Shown here in pieces: positions 34,255 through 42,321 of a stretch of 64,000 nt of DNA. How positions within the stretch are numbered: position 1 is the first letter of the stretch; each line of letters starts with the position of its first letter. The DNA comes from Kribbella aluminosa. GTDB lineage: Bacteria > Actinomycetota > Actinomycetes > Propionibacteriales > Kribbellaceae. Below the pieces are notes generated by a model. That model was given only the letters and a program-made list of their open reading frames with translations, did not search any database and was not told where the DNA came from. A program made the position numbers and the translations under genes. Location: the NCBI RefSeq assembly GCF_017876295.1, contig NZ_JAGINT010000002.1, positions 3,100,001-3,164,000 of the forward strand, read 5' to 3'.

Positions 34255-34448
34255 TCGTCCTGCTCGGCGTCAGTGCCGGAGCCGGAGCCGGAGTCGGTCT
34301 CGGTGTTGGTCTTGGGCAGTACCGGCCGGCGGTGCACCGGTTGCCGGGGCTTGGACACGTCCCGCGCCCGCATGCTCCGGCCGGTGCCGACCACCGCCGG
34401 GCCGGCCGGCGAGGCCTTACCGCCCTTGGAATCACCTGTCGTCCCCAT
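34218..34448 (-). CDS. Small, basic, disordered protein
   Basis: A 76-residue polar protein (MGTTGDSKGGKASPAGPAV at the start), Lys/Arg-rich in the middle and Ser/Gly/Asp-rich at the end. It fills the gap between rpiB and the DNA glycosylase on the opposite strand. Support is the very strong G/C bias of its third codon positions across the whole frame. No ribosome-binding site is clear and an in-frame ATG at 34460 would overlap the glycosylase start. It overlaps the rpiB end by 37 bases. I do not recognise it. Confidence 0.55.
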   Translation of the reverse strand: MGTTGDSKGGKASPAGPAVVGTGRSMRARDVSKPRQPVHRRPVLPKTNTETDSGSGSGTDAEQDDQGSGGSSPVDS

Positions 34449-34458
34449 GTGAGGAATC

Positions 34459-35286
34459 ATGCCTGAAGGTCACACCCTGCATCGGCTGGCGAACGACGTC
34501 TGGGACGCCTTCGGTGGCCGCCTGGTCCGGGCGTCCAGCCCGCAGGGCCGGTTCGCCGACGGTGCCGCGTTGCTCGACGGCCACGTGCTGCGGCAGACGG
34601 AGGCCCACGGCAAGCACTTCCTCGCCGACTTCGAGGGCGCCGGCTGGCTGCACATCCACCTCGGCCTGATCGGCAAGATGGACATCAAGCCGGCGCCGGT
34701 GCCCGAGCCGGTCGGCGCGGTCCGGGTCCGGCTGCAGAACGCCACGTCGTACGCCGATCTGCGCGGCGCGACCGTGTGCGAGGTGATCACCGACGACGAG
34801 CGCGACAAGCTGCTCGGCCGGCTCGGCCCGGACCCGCTGCGCGACGACGCGGAACCGGCGGCGGCCTGGAAGCGGATCCACCGCAGCAAGCTGCCGATCG
34901 GGCAGTTGCTGATGAACCAGGACGTGCTCAGCGGGGTCGGCAACGTGTACCGCGCCGAGGTGTTGTTCCGGGCCAAGCTGAACCCGATGACGCCCGGCAA
35001 CGTGGTCAAGAAGCGCGAGTGGCAGGGGATGTGGGACGACCTGCTCGAGCTGATGAAGTACGGCGTGGAGACCGGGCGGATCGACACCGTCGCCGACGAC
35101 CACACGCCGGAGGCGATGGGGCGCGACCCGCGGCAGGACGACCACGGCGGCGAGGTCTACGTGTACCGGCGCCAGGGGCAACGATGCCACGTCTGTCAGT
35201 CGGTGATTCGGACGAAGATCCTCGCGGGCCGTAACTTGTTCTGGTGTCCCAAATGTCAGCGAACCGGCCTCACTCGCAAGAGCTGA
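34459..35286 (+). CDS. Fpg/Nei-family DNA glycosylase
   Basis: A 275-residue base-excision repair glycosylase/AP lyase. It begins MPEGHTLHRLA, giving the catalytic Pro2 and Glu3 after Met removal; the H2TH region is in RSKLPIGQLLMNQDVLSGVGNVYRAE, and a C-terminal zinc finger is formed by CHVCQSVI and CPKCQRTG. Thr and Leu after EGH point to the Nei (endonuclease VIII) branch, acting on oxidised pyrimidines. Position equals Rv2464c of mycobacteria, next to rpiB. Confidence 0.92.
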   Translation: MPEGHTLHRLANDVWDAFGGRLVRASSPQGRFADGAALLDGHVLRQTEAHGKHFLADFEGAGWLHIHLGLIGKMDIKPAPVPEPVGAVRVRLQNATSYADLRGATVCEVITDDERDKLLGRLGPDPLRDDAEPAAAWKRIHRSKLPIGQLLMNQDVLSGVGNVYRAEVLFRAKLNPMTPGNVVKKREWQGMWDDLLELMKYGVETGRIDTVADDHTPEAMGRDPRQDDHGGEVYVYRRQGQRCHVCQSVIRTKILAGRNLFWCPKCQRTGLTRKS

Positions 35287-35349
35287 CAGTCGTCGGTTGT
35301 GTCTCGAATTGATGCGGGGGCCGATCGGTACCGTTATCTTCTTCACACC

Positions 35350-36444
35350 ATGAACAAGAGCGGCGGTCTTGCGCTGATACGACGCATCGGCCGCCGGGTC
35401 GAGGCGCTGGGGCGTCGCGCCCGCCGCTCGCACCGGGTCGCCTTCGTCGCGCTGATGCTGTTGCAGCTGGTGATCGCGATCGCGAGCCTCACCTGGCCGG
35501 ACCTGACGCCGGCCTCGTTCCTGATCGTCCCGCTGGTGGTCGGCGGCGTCCTGCTGCAGTTCCGGGAACTCGTCGCCCTGTCCGCGATCACCGCGGTCTT
35601 CGGGGCGTACGTCGTACTGTCCCGCGGCGTGACGCTGCCCCGGATCGGGTTCGTGCTGGTGCTGCTGGTGGTCGGCTGGATCATGATCACCAGCGCCAAG
35701 GTGCGCAGCCGGCTCGGGGTGCCGGGCACCCGCGGCGAGTCGATGCTGATGGAGCTGCGGGACACGCTCACCGCGCAGGGCGAGATGCCGACGCTGCCGG
35801 CCGGCTGGCGGGTCGAGGTCGCGATCCAGTCCGCGGGCAGTTCGACGTTCTCCGGTGACTTCGTGGTGTCGACGGTGCACGACCAGGTGCTCGAGGTCGC
35901 GCTGGTCGACGTCTCCGGCAAGGGCATCGACGCCGGGACCCGGGCGCTGCTGCTGTCGGGCGCGTTCGGCGGCCTGCTGGGCGTCGTACCGGAGGAGGAG
36001 TTCCTGCCGTCGGCGAACCGGTACATCCGCCGGCAGGAGTGGGACGACGACTTCGCCACCGTCGTGCACGTCGCCATCGACCTCGCGACCGGGGAGTTCG
36101 ACGTACGGACGGCCGGGCATCCGCCGGCGATCCAGTTCGACGCCTGGTCGGGACGGTGGCAGACGCGGGACGCCGACGGGCCGCTGCTCGGGCTGGTCGA
36201 GGCGCCCGAGTTCGCGATGAACCACGGGCAGCTGAAGCTGGGCGACGCGCTGTTCCTGTACAGCGACGGGATGGTGGAGACGCCGCGGCGGGACATCGGC
36301 CGCGGCACCGACCGGCTCGCCGGGCACGCGGAACGGCTGGTGGCGCAGGGGTTCCTGGGCGCGGCGCAGGAGCTGGTCGCGACCGCCGGCGGGCCGGGGG
36401 ACGATTCGGCGATCGTGATCATCCACCGCAAGGCGCATGCCTGA
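35350..36444 (+). CDS. Membrane SpoIIE-type PP2C phosphatase
   Basis: A 364-residue protein with a basic N terminus, about four membrane helices (residues 30-120, such as VAFVALMLLQLVIAIASLTW) and a cytoplasmic PPM/SpoIIE phosphatase domain (about 150-364). Metal-binding acidic residues are in SGDFVVSTV, LVDVSGKGID, FLYSDGMVE and GPGDDSAIVI. Such proteins dephosphorylate Ser residues of anti-sigma antagonists or similar partners; no sensor beyond the membrane segments is visible and no partner-switch genes are adjacent. ATG 35350 avoids a non-homologous extension. Confidence 0.88.
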   Translation: MNKSGGLALIRRIGRRVEALGRRARRSHRVAFVALMLLQLVIAIASLTWPDLTPASFLIVPLVVGGVLLQFRELVALSAITAVFGAYVVLSRGVTLPRIGFVLVLLVVGWIMITSAKVRSRLGVPGTRGESMLMELRDTLTAQGEMPTLPAGWRVEVAIQSAGSSTFSGDFVVSTVHDQVLEVALVDVSGKGIDAGTRALLLSGAFGGLLGVVPEEEFLPSANRYIRRQEWDDDFATVVHVAIDLATGEFDVRTAGHPPAIQFDAWSGRWQTRDADGPLLGLVEAPEFAMNHGQLKLGDALFLYSDGMVETPRRDIGRGTDRLAGHAERLVAQGFLGAAQELVATAGGPGDDSAIVIIHRKAHA

Positions 36445-36485
36445 GGCAACCAGGCGGGTCCGCTGATGGCGTAGCCTGCTCCGTC

Positions 36486-36941
36486 GTGACGATCGATGGG
36501 CTGGGCGACACCTTCGGCGCGGATCGGGCCGCGCCGGACGTCTCGTTCGAAGAGCTGGTCGCGATGATGCCGGAGGCGTTGCGGGAGGTGTTCCCGCCGT
36601 ACCGCTGGCAACTCGCGAAGCTGTGGGAGCTCGAGCTGAAGGTCGAGCCGGTCGAGATCGCGGACCTGGTCTGGATGTTCGACCTGCCGCTGTGGCAGCT
36701 GGAGGGGGAGCGGTTCAGGGTCACGCCGCACCAGGTCGCGGAGACGCCGATGAACTTCCGCGCGCACTACCAGCGGGTGATGGACGCGGACCTCGATTTC
36801 CCGATCAACCTGGTCGCGTACCGCGGCCGGCTGGTCGTCCTGGACGGCGTCCATCGACTGGCCAAGGCGCATTTCCTCCGCCGCCGCTGGATCGAGGCCA
36901 CGATCGCCACCGCGACCCAGCTGCAGACCTGCGCGCCGTGA
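36486..36941 (+). CDS. Hypothetical protein with ParB/Srx-like element
   Basis: A 151-residue soluble protein, GTG start. The C-terminal half reads YRGRLVVLDGVHRLAKAHFLRR, which resembles the (V/L)xDGxHRLxA core of ParB/sulfiredoxin-like nucleotide-binding domains. The N-terminal half is acidic and Trp-rich (YRWQLAKLWELELKVEPVE). The true function is unknown; such small proteins can be kinases or nucleases of the ParB fold. It stands alone between the phosphatase and the Ddn-like gene. Confidence 0.65.
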   Translation: MTIDGLGDTFGADRAAPDVSFEELVAMMPEALREVFPPYRWQLAKLWELELKVEPVEIADLVWMFDLPLWQLEGERFRVTPHQVAETPMNFRAHYQRVMDADLDFPINLVAYRGRLVVLDGVHRLAKAHFLRRRWIEATIATATQLQTCAP

Positions 36942-36962
36942 GTTGACTGTCGTGTGTGACGC

Positions 36963-36983
36963 GTCACCATTAGTATTGGTGAC
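36963..36983. promoter_or_regulatory. Operator overlapping the Ddn-like promoter
   Basis: GTCACCA-TTAGTAT-TGGTGAC, seven-base perfect arms. TAGTAT within the centre is a -10 candidate whose start point would be the ATG at 36984, so the gene is probably leaderless and a bound repressor would block the -10. Confidence 0.6.
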
Positions 36984-37427
36984 ATGACATCGAAGCATGA
37001 CGAAGAATACGCGCCGAGCACGGCGGGGTGGGTCCGCGACCAGGTCGACAAGGTGACCGAGGCCGGGACCACCGACGCGGTCGACATCAAGGGCATGAAG
37101 GTGGTGCTGATGACGATGCGCGGCGCCAAGTCCGGGAAGATCCGCAAGGTGCCGGTGATGCGCGTCGAGCACAACGGTGTGTACGCCGCGTTCGCCTCGC
37201 TCGGCGGCTCCCCGAAGAACCCCGTCTGGTACTACAACCTCCAGGCCGACCCGAAGGTCACCCTCCAGGACGGCGACGTCGTCGGCGAGTACGTCGCCCG
37301 CGAGGTCGACGGCGCGGAGTACGACGAGTGGTGGCAGCGCGGTGTCGCCGCCTACCCGCCGTACGCGGAGTACCAGACCAAGACCACCCGCAAGATCCCG
37401 CTGTTCCTCCTGGAGCGGGTCAACTAA
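36984..37427 (+). CDS. F420-dependent (Ddn-like) nitroreductase family protein
   Basis: A 147-residue protein of the deazaflavin-dependent nitroreductase family. Marks are KVVLMTMRGAKSGKIRKVPVM (F420 phosphate-binding segment), FASLGGSPKNPVWYYNLQADP and EYDEWWQRGVAAYPPYAEYQ, all standard for this class. It uses F420H2 to reduce quinones or nitro compounds; the physiological substrate is probably a quinone. The 21-base dyad immediately before its ATG suggests tight control, and its mRNA is probably leaderless. Confidence 0.9.
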   Translation: MTSKHDEEYAPSTAGWVRDQVDKVTEAGTTDAVDIKGMKVVLMTMRGAKSGKIRKVPVMRVEHNGVYAAFASLGGSPKNPVWYYNLQADPKVTLQDGDVVGEYVAREVDGAEYDEWWQRGVAAYPPYAEYQTKTTRKIPLFLLERVN

Positions 37428-37443
37428 GTCCTTGCAAAGATCT

Positions 37444-37473
37444 CGCTCCGGACGACGGTCGGTGACCGGAGCG
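37444..37473 (+). terminator. Hairpin after the Ddn-like gene
   Basis: CGCTCCGG and CCGGAGCG form a perfect eight-base-pair stem around a 14-base loop, 17 bases past the stop codon, with no U tract. A second tight stem, CCGGCGC-TCT-GCGCCGG, occurs at 37524-37540 before the next gene. Confidence 0.45.
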
Positions 37474-37577
37474 GGACCAGGCTTGTGAGACGCTGGCGGC
37501 GGCCGGGTTCACCTTGACCCGGTCCGGCGCTCTGCGCCGGATGAGTTCTGGGAGTTGTCCTGACCACACACGACGCG

Positions 37578-38300
37578 GTGCGGGAACCGTTCGTCGGGTC
37601 GACGCGGCTGCGTCTGGCCGGACTTGCACTGCATGCCTATACCGCGAGCGGAACGGTGCTCGCGCTGCTGATCGTGATCGCCGCCATCGACGGCGACGCC
37701 GTCCGGGCGCTCTGGCTCGGGCTCGCGGCCCTGGTGATCGACGGTACCGACGGGATGCTCGCGCGCCGGCTGCGGGTGAAGGAGACCATCCCGTGGTTCG
37801 ACGGCGCGATGCTCGACAACATCGTCGACTACCTCACGTACGCGTTCGCGCCGATCGTGCTGCTCTGGACCGGCGGGTACCTCCCGGCCGGCACCTGGGG
37901 CGCGGCGCTCGGCGCGTTGCCGTTGCTCGCATCGAGCTACCAGTTCTGCCGGGTCGACGCGAAGACCGAGGACCACTTCTTCCTGGGCTTCCCGAGCTAC
38001 TGGAACGTGGTCGCGTTCTACATCATCGTGCTCGGCCTCAGCCCGATCGTCACCGGCGTACTGCTGGTGGTGTTCTCGGTGCTCGTCTTCGTCCCGGTGA
38101 AGTACGTGTACCCGTCGCGCACCAAGGCGTTCCGCTCGCTGAACCTGCTGACCACGGCGATCTGGCTGGCGTCGTACGCCGTACTCCTGGCGCAGATGCC
38201 GCACCCGAACGTGGTCGTGGTCGCGATCTCGCTCGCCTACCTCGTGTACTACGCCGGCCTGAGCCTGTACCTGACCTGGCGCCGTAGGGTCGTCGCGTAG
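37578..38300 (+). CDS. CDP-alcohol phosphatidyltransferase, phosphatidylcholine-synthase-like
   Basis: A 240-residue membrane enzyme with about seven helices. The CDP-alcohol phosphotransferase motif reads DGTDGMLARRLRV then FDGAMLDNIVDYLTYAF, with a longer spacer between AR and GxxxDxxxD than in PgsA, as in bacterial phosphatidylcholine synthase (choline plus CDP-diacylglycerol). HAYTASGT at the N terminus also fits that type. GTG 37578 is the only usual start in frame; its ribosome-binding site is poor, so a CTG at 37560 behind GGGAG is a possible alternative. Confidence 0.8.
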   Translation: MREPFVGSTRLRLAGLALHAYTASGTVLALLIVIAAIDGDAVRALWLGLAALVIDGTDGMLARRLRVKETIPWFDGAMLDNIVDYLTYAFAPIVLLWTGGYLPAGTWGAALGALPLLASSYQFCRVDAKTEDHFFLGFPSYWNVVAFYIIVLGLSPIVTGVLLVVFSVLVFVPVKYVYPSRTKAFRSLNLLTTAIWLASYAVLLAQMPHPNVVVVAISLAYLVYYAGLSLYLTWRRRVVA

Positions 38301-39136
38301 TGGTTCTTGGTCTTGGCGCGGCCCTTGGTGCCGCGGTGCTGTTCGGTGTCGGGGCGATCCTGCAGGCGGTCGGTTCGCGGAAGGTACCGACCGAGTCGGA
38401 GCTGGATCCGCGGCGGCTCGGCGGGTTCGTGGTCAAGCTGCTCAAGCAGCCGGCGTTCCTCGGCGCACTGGCGCTGAACCTGGCGGGCTTCGGGCTGCAC
38501 TTCGTCGCGCTGCGGCTGCTGCCGCTGTACCTCGCCCAGGCCGGGATCGCGGTCAGCCTGGTGGTCACCGCGTTGCTCGCGACCCGGTTGATGTCGGACC
38601 GGTTGAGCGCGCTGGAGTGGTCGGCGGTGATCGGCGTCGTCGTCGGGCTCGGTCTGCTCGCGGTGGCGGCCGGGGACGCAGGCGCAAGCGCGCAACATCA
38701 CGCGCTCACCGTCGGCATCGTCGTCGGGCTGGTCGCCCTCGCCGTACTGGGTGGTGTCGCGAGCCGCTCGCAGCACGGTGCCTCGACGGCGCTCCTTGGA
38801 CTGTTGGCCGGTCTCGGGTACGCCGGGGTCGCGATCTCGGCGCGCCTGCTCAAGGACGGGTCGCTGGCGGAGCTGTTCCACAGCCCGACCCTGTACACGC
38901 TGCCGATCAGCGGGGCACTCGCGTTCATCCTGTACTCGCTGGCGCTGCAGCGCGGTTCGGTGACGCTGGCCACCACGCCGATGATCGCGCTGCAGACCAT
39001 CACCCCGGCGGCCGTCGGAGTGTTCGTCCTGAACGACGCCGTACGAGCAGGTTGGTGGCCCGCCGCCATCGCCGGCTTCCTGCTCTCGGCAACCGGCTCA
39101 GTCATCCTGGTCCGCTTCGAGAGCGTCAAGCACTAG
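38300..39136 (+). CDS. EamA/DMT-type membrane transporter
   Basis: A 278-residue polytopic protein with about nine or ten hydrophobic helices, beginning GLGAALGAAVLFGVGAILQAVG and with an internal repeat consistent with the drug/metabolite transporter superfamily. GTG start overlaps the TAG of the preceding gene by one base, so the two are co-transcribed; a role in lipid or choline-related export is only a guess. The TAG stop is inside the left arm of a long inverted repeat shared with the convergent ATPase gene. Confidence 0.75.
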   Translation: MVLGLGAALGAAVLFGVGAILQAVGSRKVPTESELDPRRLGGFVVKLLKQPAFLGALALNLAGFGLHFVALRLLPLYLAQAGIAVSLVVTALLATRLMSDRLSALEWSAVIGVVVGLGLLAVAAGDAGASAQHHALTVGIVVGLVALAVLGGVASRSQHGASTALLGLLAGLGYAGVAISARLLKDGSLAELFHSPTLYTLPISGALAFILYSLALQRGSVTLATTPMIALQTITPAAVGVFVLNDAVRAGWWPAAIAGFLLSATGSVILVRFESVKH

Positions 39137-39222
39137 GGCACGTCTCCCGATCCCACGCCTACTGCGGGGCACTCGGCACGGCACCTCCTCGCGACGGCGT
39201 GGGATCGGGAGACGTACCCTAG
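39133..39222. terminator. 27-base inverted repeat containing both stop codons
   Basis: Arms 39133-39159 and 39196-39222 (starting CTAGGGCACGTCTCCCGATC) pair with a single mismatch around a 36-base loop. The left arm includes the TAG of the EamA gene and the right arm the reversed TAG of the ATPase gene. A very stable structure on either transcript. Confidence 0.8.
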
Positions 39223-40370
39223 CGACTCGGCCACTTCCACGGAGGCTCGTCGAGGGGGCCTTGGTCGGTGATGGTGGTGGCGCCCTTCTCCTTCACGAGT
39301 TCGATGGTGTGGAGGTCGGGGGAGAGGGCCTCGAGTGCGCTGATGAACGGGCGGGAGTGCGAGACCACGATCACCTGGGTCTCCTTGGCCGCGGTGACGA
39401 CCAGGTTGGCGAGGGCCGGTAGGAGGTCCGGGTGCAGGCTGGTCTCCGGCTCGTTGAGCACCAGGAGCTCGGGCGGTCGTGGCGTGAGCAGGGCGGCGAC
39501 CCACAGCAGGTACCTGAGGGTGCCGTCCGAGAGTTCGGCGCCCGAGAGGGGGCGGAGCAGCCCTTGCTGCCGGAAGGCGATCTCGAAGCGGCCCGCGTTG
39601 GTGGTGATCTCCACGTAGCTGCCGGGGAACGCCAGCTCGATCGCTTCGTCCAAGGCCCCGGGCAGTCCCAGCTCGCGAACCGTCTGCAGCGCGGCGGCGA
39701 CGTCCGCTCCGTCCGACGCGAGTACTGCGGTCCGCGTGCCGACCTGCACCAGCCGGGCGGGAGCGGTCGCGTCGGTCCGGAAGTGGTCGTAGAACCGCCA
39801 GCCCCGCAGGCGTTCCCGCACCACCATCAGCTCCGGCGCGCGCTCGGGGTCCGCGAACTCGCTCAGCATGCTGTCGAACGTCTGCAGCTTGTGCCCCGCG
39901 CGCTGCCACTCACCACTCGCGGAACGGATCCGCACCTCGCTGTTGCTGCGCTCGACCAGCAGCGCCGCCGGCCGCAGGAAGGGCCCTGCCCACAGGGCCT
40001 CCCGCTTGATCTCCGGATCCAGGTCGAACCGCGAGCCACCCGCGATCGGCAGCCCGAGATCCATCAGGTAGCCGTAGTCGTCCCCCGCGAACCCCATCCG
40101 CAACGTCACCGGCCCGGTCCGCCGCGTCCCCTGCGTCGGCCGATCCTTCCGCACCTGCTCCGGCCCCGCCCACAGCGTCGACTGCAACCCGCCCTCCCGC
40201 GCCAGCGCAGCCACCGCCCCGTTCCTCGACGCATCGGCCAGCAACCGCAAGGCCTTGTACAGGCTCGACTTCCCGGTCCCGTTCGCGCCGGTCACGACGT
40301 TCAACCCGCCAAGGGGCATGACGACCCGCCGCAGTGACCGATAGTTCTCCACCGCCAGCGTCGTCAGCAT
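39219..40370 (-). CDS. RecF-like AAA ATPase
   Basis: A 383-residue SMC/RecF-type P-loop ATPase without a coiled coil. AVENYRSLRRVVMPLGGLNVVTGANGTGKSS gives the RecF-type opening and Walker A (about residues 29-37); the signature is near LSDGTLRYLLWVAALL, Walker B in LLVLNEPETSLHP and the His switch in VIVVSHSRPF. Such stand-alone ATPases occur in DNA repair and in defence (OLD-like), but no nuclease partner is adjacent here. Function not assigned. Confidence 0.85.
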   Translation of the reverse strand: MLTTLAVENYRSLRRVVMPLGGLNVVTGANGTGKSSLYKALRLLADASRNGAVAALAREGGLQSTLWAGPEQVRKDRPTQGTRRTGPVTLRMGFAGDDYGYLMDLGLPIAGGSRFDLDPEIKREALWAGPFLRPAALLVERSNSEVRIRSASGEWQRAGHKLQTFDSMLSEFADPERAPELMVVRERLRGWRFYDHFRTDATAPARLVQVGTRTAVLASDGADVAAALQTVRELGLPGALDEAIELAFPGSYVEITTNAGRFEIAFRQQGLLRPLSGAELSDGTLRYLLWVAALLTPRPPELLVLNEPETSLHPDLLPALANLVVTAAKETQVIVVSHSRPFISALEALSPDLHTIELVKEKGATTITDQGPLDEPPWKWPSR

Positions 40371-40449
40371 GCGACCAAGCTACAGACGCCCTCGGACAAC
40401 GTCGTACCTGAAGTGGGCGCGCGGGGATGACCCCACGCGCCCACAGCCG

Positions 40450-42321
40450 TCAGGCCAGGGACTCTTCCCAGGCCTGGTGCAGGCCGGCGTAGTGGCCGTC
40501 GACGGTGATCAGGTGGTCCGGCGAACCGTCCTCGATGATCTGGCCGTACTCCAGCACCAGCACCCGGTCGGCCGTCTCGACCGTGGACAGCCGGTGCGCG
40601 ATCACGATCGCGGTCCGGTCGGCCAGGATGGTCTTCAACGCCCGCTGGATCAGCCGCTCGCTCGGGATGTCCAGGCTGGACGTCGCCTCGTCCAGGATCA
40701 GTACGGCGGGGTTCGCCAGGAACGCCCGGGCGAACGCCACCAGCTGCCGCTGACCGGCCGACAGCCGCGACCCGCGCTTCTCGACCGCGGTGTCGTAACC
40801 GTGCGGCAGCGCCGTGATGAAGTCGTGCGCGCCGATCACCTTGGCGGCCTCGACGACCTCCTCCATGGTCGCGTCCGGCTTGCCGAACTTGATGTTGTCG
40901 GCAACCGATCCGGTGAACAGGAAGTTCTCCTGGGTCACCATCACGACCCGCTCGCGCAGGTCGTCCTCGGACAGGTCCCGCAGGTCCACGCCGTCGAGCA
41001 GCAACTGGCCGCTGGTCGGGTCGTAGAACCGGGACACCAGCTTGGCGATCGTGGTCTTGCCCGCACCCGTCGTACCGACCAGGGCCAGCGTCTGGCCTGC
41101 CGGTACGTCGAGCTGCAGACCGGGCAGCACCGGTACGCCGTCGACGTACTCGAACCGGACGTTCCGCAGCTCCAGGTGACCGTGCGCCGGGCCGGGCTTC
41201 GCCGGTTTGATCGGCTCCGGCACGTCCGGGGTCTCGTTCAGTACGCCGGACAGCTTCTCCAGCGCCGCCGACGCGGACAGGAACGTGTTGTAGAACTGCG
41301 TGATGTCCTGCAGCGGCTCGAAGAACTGCCGCAGGTACAGCAGGAACGCCGTCAGTACGCCGACCGTCACGTGTCCGTGGTACGCCTGGTAGCCGCCGTA
41401 CGCCAGGATCGCGACGATCGTGATGTTGCCGACGCCCTTGATGGCCGGCATGAACACCGCGTTCAGCCGGAACGACTCGAGGTTCGCCTTCCGGTAGCGG
41501 TCGTTGACCCCGTGGAAGATCTCCTCGTTCCGCGGCTCCCGGCGGAACGCCTGGACCGCGCGGATCCCGGTCATCGACTCGACGAAGTGCACGATGACCA
41601 GTACGACGGCCTCACGCGTCTGCCGGTACACGGCCGCTGACCGCTTCCGGAACCACGCTGTCAGGATCAGCAGCGCCGGGAACGACAGCAGTGCGAGCAG
41701 ACCGAGCTTGAGGTCCAGCGTGAGCAGGATGATCGACGTACCGACCAGGGTCAGGACTGCGGTCACCAGGCTGTCGAACCCGCTGGCCAGCATCTCGTCG
41801 ATGACCTGGACGTCGGAGGTCAGCCGGGAGATCACCCGGCCGGACGTGAACCGGTCGTGGAACGCGGGGCTCAACCGCTGGAAGTGGTCGAACACCCGCT
41901 TCCGCAGCCCGAGCAGGATGGTCTGGCCGAGCCGCCCCGAGCGCATCAGGAAGATCTGCCGCGCCCAGGCCTGCAGCAACGCCGACGCCAGTACGACAAT
42001 GACGATGGTGATCAGTTGCTGGGAGCCCTGACCGGCAAGAATCGGCGGGATGCCCTTGTCGATGCCCAGGTGGACCAGGTACGGCACCGCGAGCCGGGCA
42101 GCGTTCTCGACGATCACGATCACCACCAGCAGCCAGATCAGCTTCTGGTACGGCCGGAGCAGCTCCCCGAGCAGCTTCCGGGAGTCCTCCTTCAGCCGGA
42201 TGCTGGTAGCGCGGGAGATCTCCCGGTCGGGGTCCTCCTCGAACAACCCGCGCCACTTCTGCTCCTCCGGCTGCTCTTGCTGTTCCTTGTCCTGAGGAGG
42301 TGTTTGCTGGGTCGTCGTCAT
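40450..42321 (-). CDS. ABC exporter half-transporter, canonical ATPase site
   Basis: A 623-residue half-transporter: charged N-terminal 50 residues, six-helix exporter domain (about 60-350), then an ATPase domain with Walker A GTTGAGKTT, signature LSAGQRQL and Walker B VLILDEATSSLD with catalytic Glu. It overlaps the upstream partner by four bases (ATGA). The pair resembles heterodimeric type IV exporters such as TM287/288, BmrCD and mycobacterial Rv1272c/Rv1273c, which move drugs or lipids. The signature has Ala in the second Gly position (LSAGQ), a mild departure. Confidence 0.92.
   Translation of the reverse strand: MTTTQQTPPQDKEQQEQPEEQKWRGLFEEDPDREISRATSIRLKEDSRKLLGELLRPYQKLIWLLVVIVIVENAARLAVPYLVHLGIDKGIPPILAGQGSQQLITIVIVVLASALLQAWARQIFLMRSGRLGQTILLGLRKRVFDHFQRLSPAFHDRFTSGRVISRLTSDVQVIDEMLASGFDSLVTAVLTLVGTSIILLTLDLKLGLLALLSFPALLILTAWFRKRSAAVYRQTREAVVLVIVHFVESMTGIRAVQAFRREPRNEEIFHGVNDRYRKANLESFRLNAVFMPAIKGVGNITIVAILAYGGYQAYHGHVTVGVLTAFLLYLRQFFEPLQDITQFYNTFLSASAALEKLSGVLNETPDVPEPIKPAKPGPAHGHLELRNVRFEYVDGVPVLPGLQLDVPAGQTLALVGTTGAGKTTIAKLVSRFYDPTSGQLLLDGVDLRDLSEDDLRERVVMVTQENFLFTGSVADNIKFGKPDATMEEVVEAAKVIGAHDFITALPHGYDTAVEKRGSRLSAGQRQLVAFARAFLANPAVLILDEATSSLDIPSERLIQRALKTILADRTAIVIAHRLSTVETADRVLVLEYGQIIEDGSPDHLITVDGHYAGLHQAWEESLA

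Noticed and set aside
34432..37172. Two very long minus-strand frames opposite the glycosylase and phosphatase genes
   Set aside because: Composition typical of high-GC antisense frames; they cross several real genes and intergenic regions.
37514..38287. Long plus-strand frame over the phosphatidylcholine-synthase-like gene
   Set aside because: Arg/Pro/Ala-rich out-of-frame translation of a gene whose membrane helices are clear in the other frame.
39219..40370. RecF-like ATPase as part of an OLD/Gabija-type defence system
   Set aside because: No TOPRIM or nuclease domain in the protein and no helicase or nuclease gene beside it.
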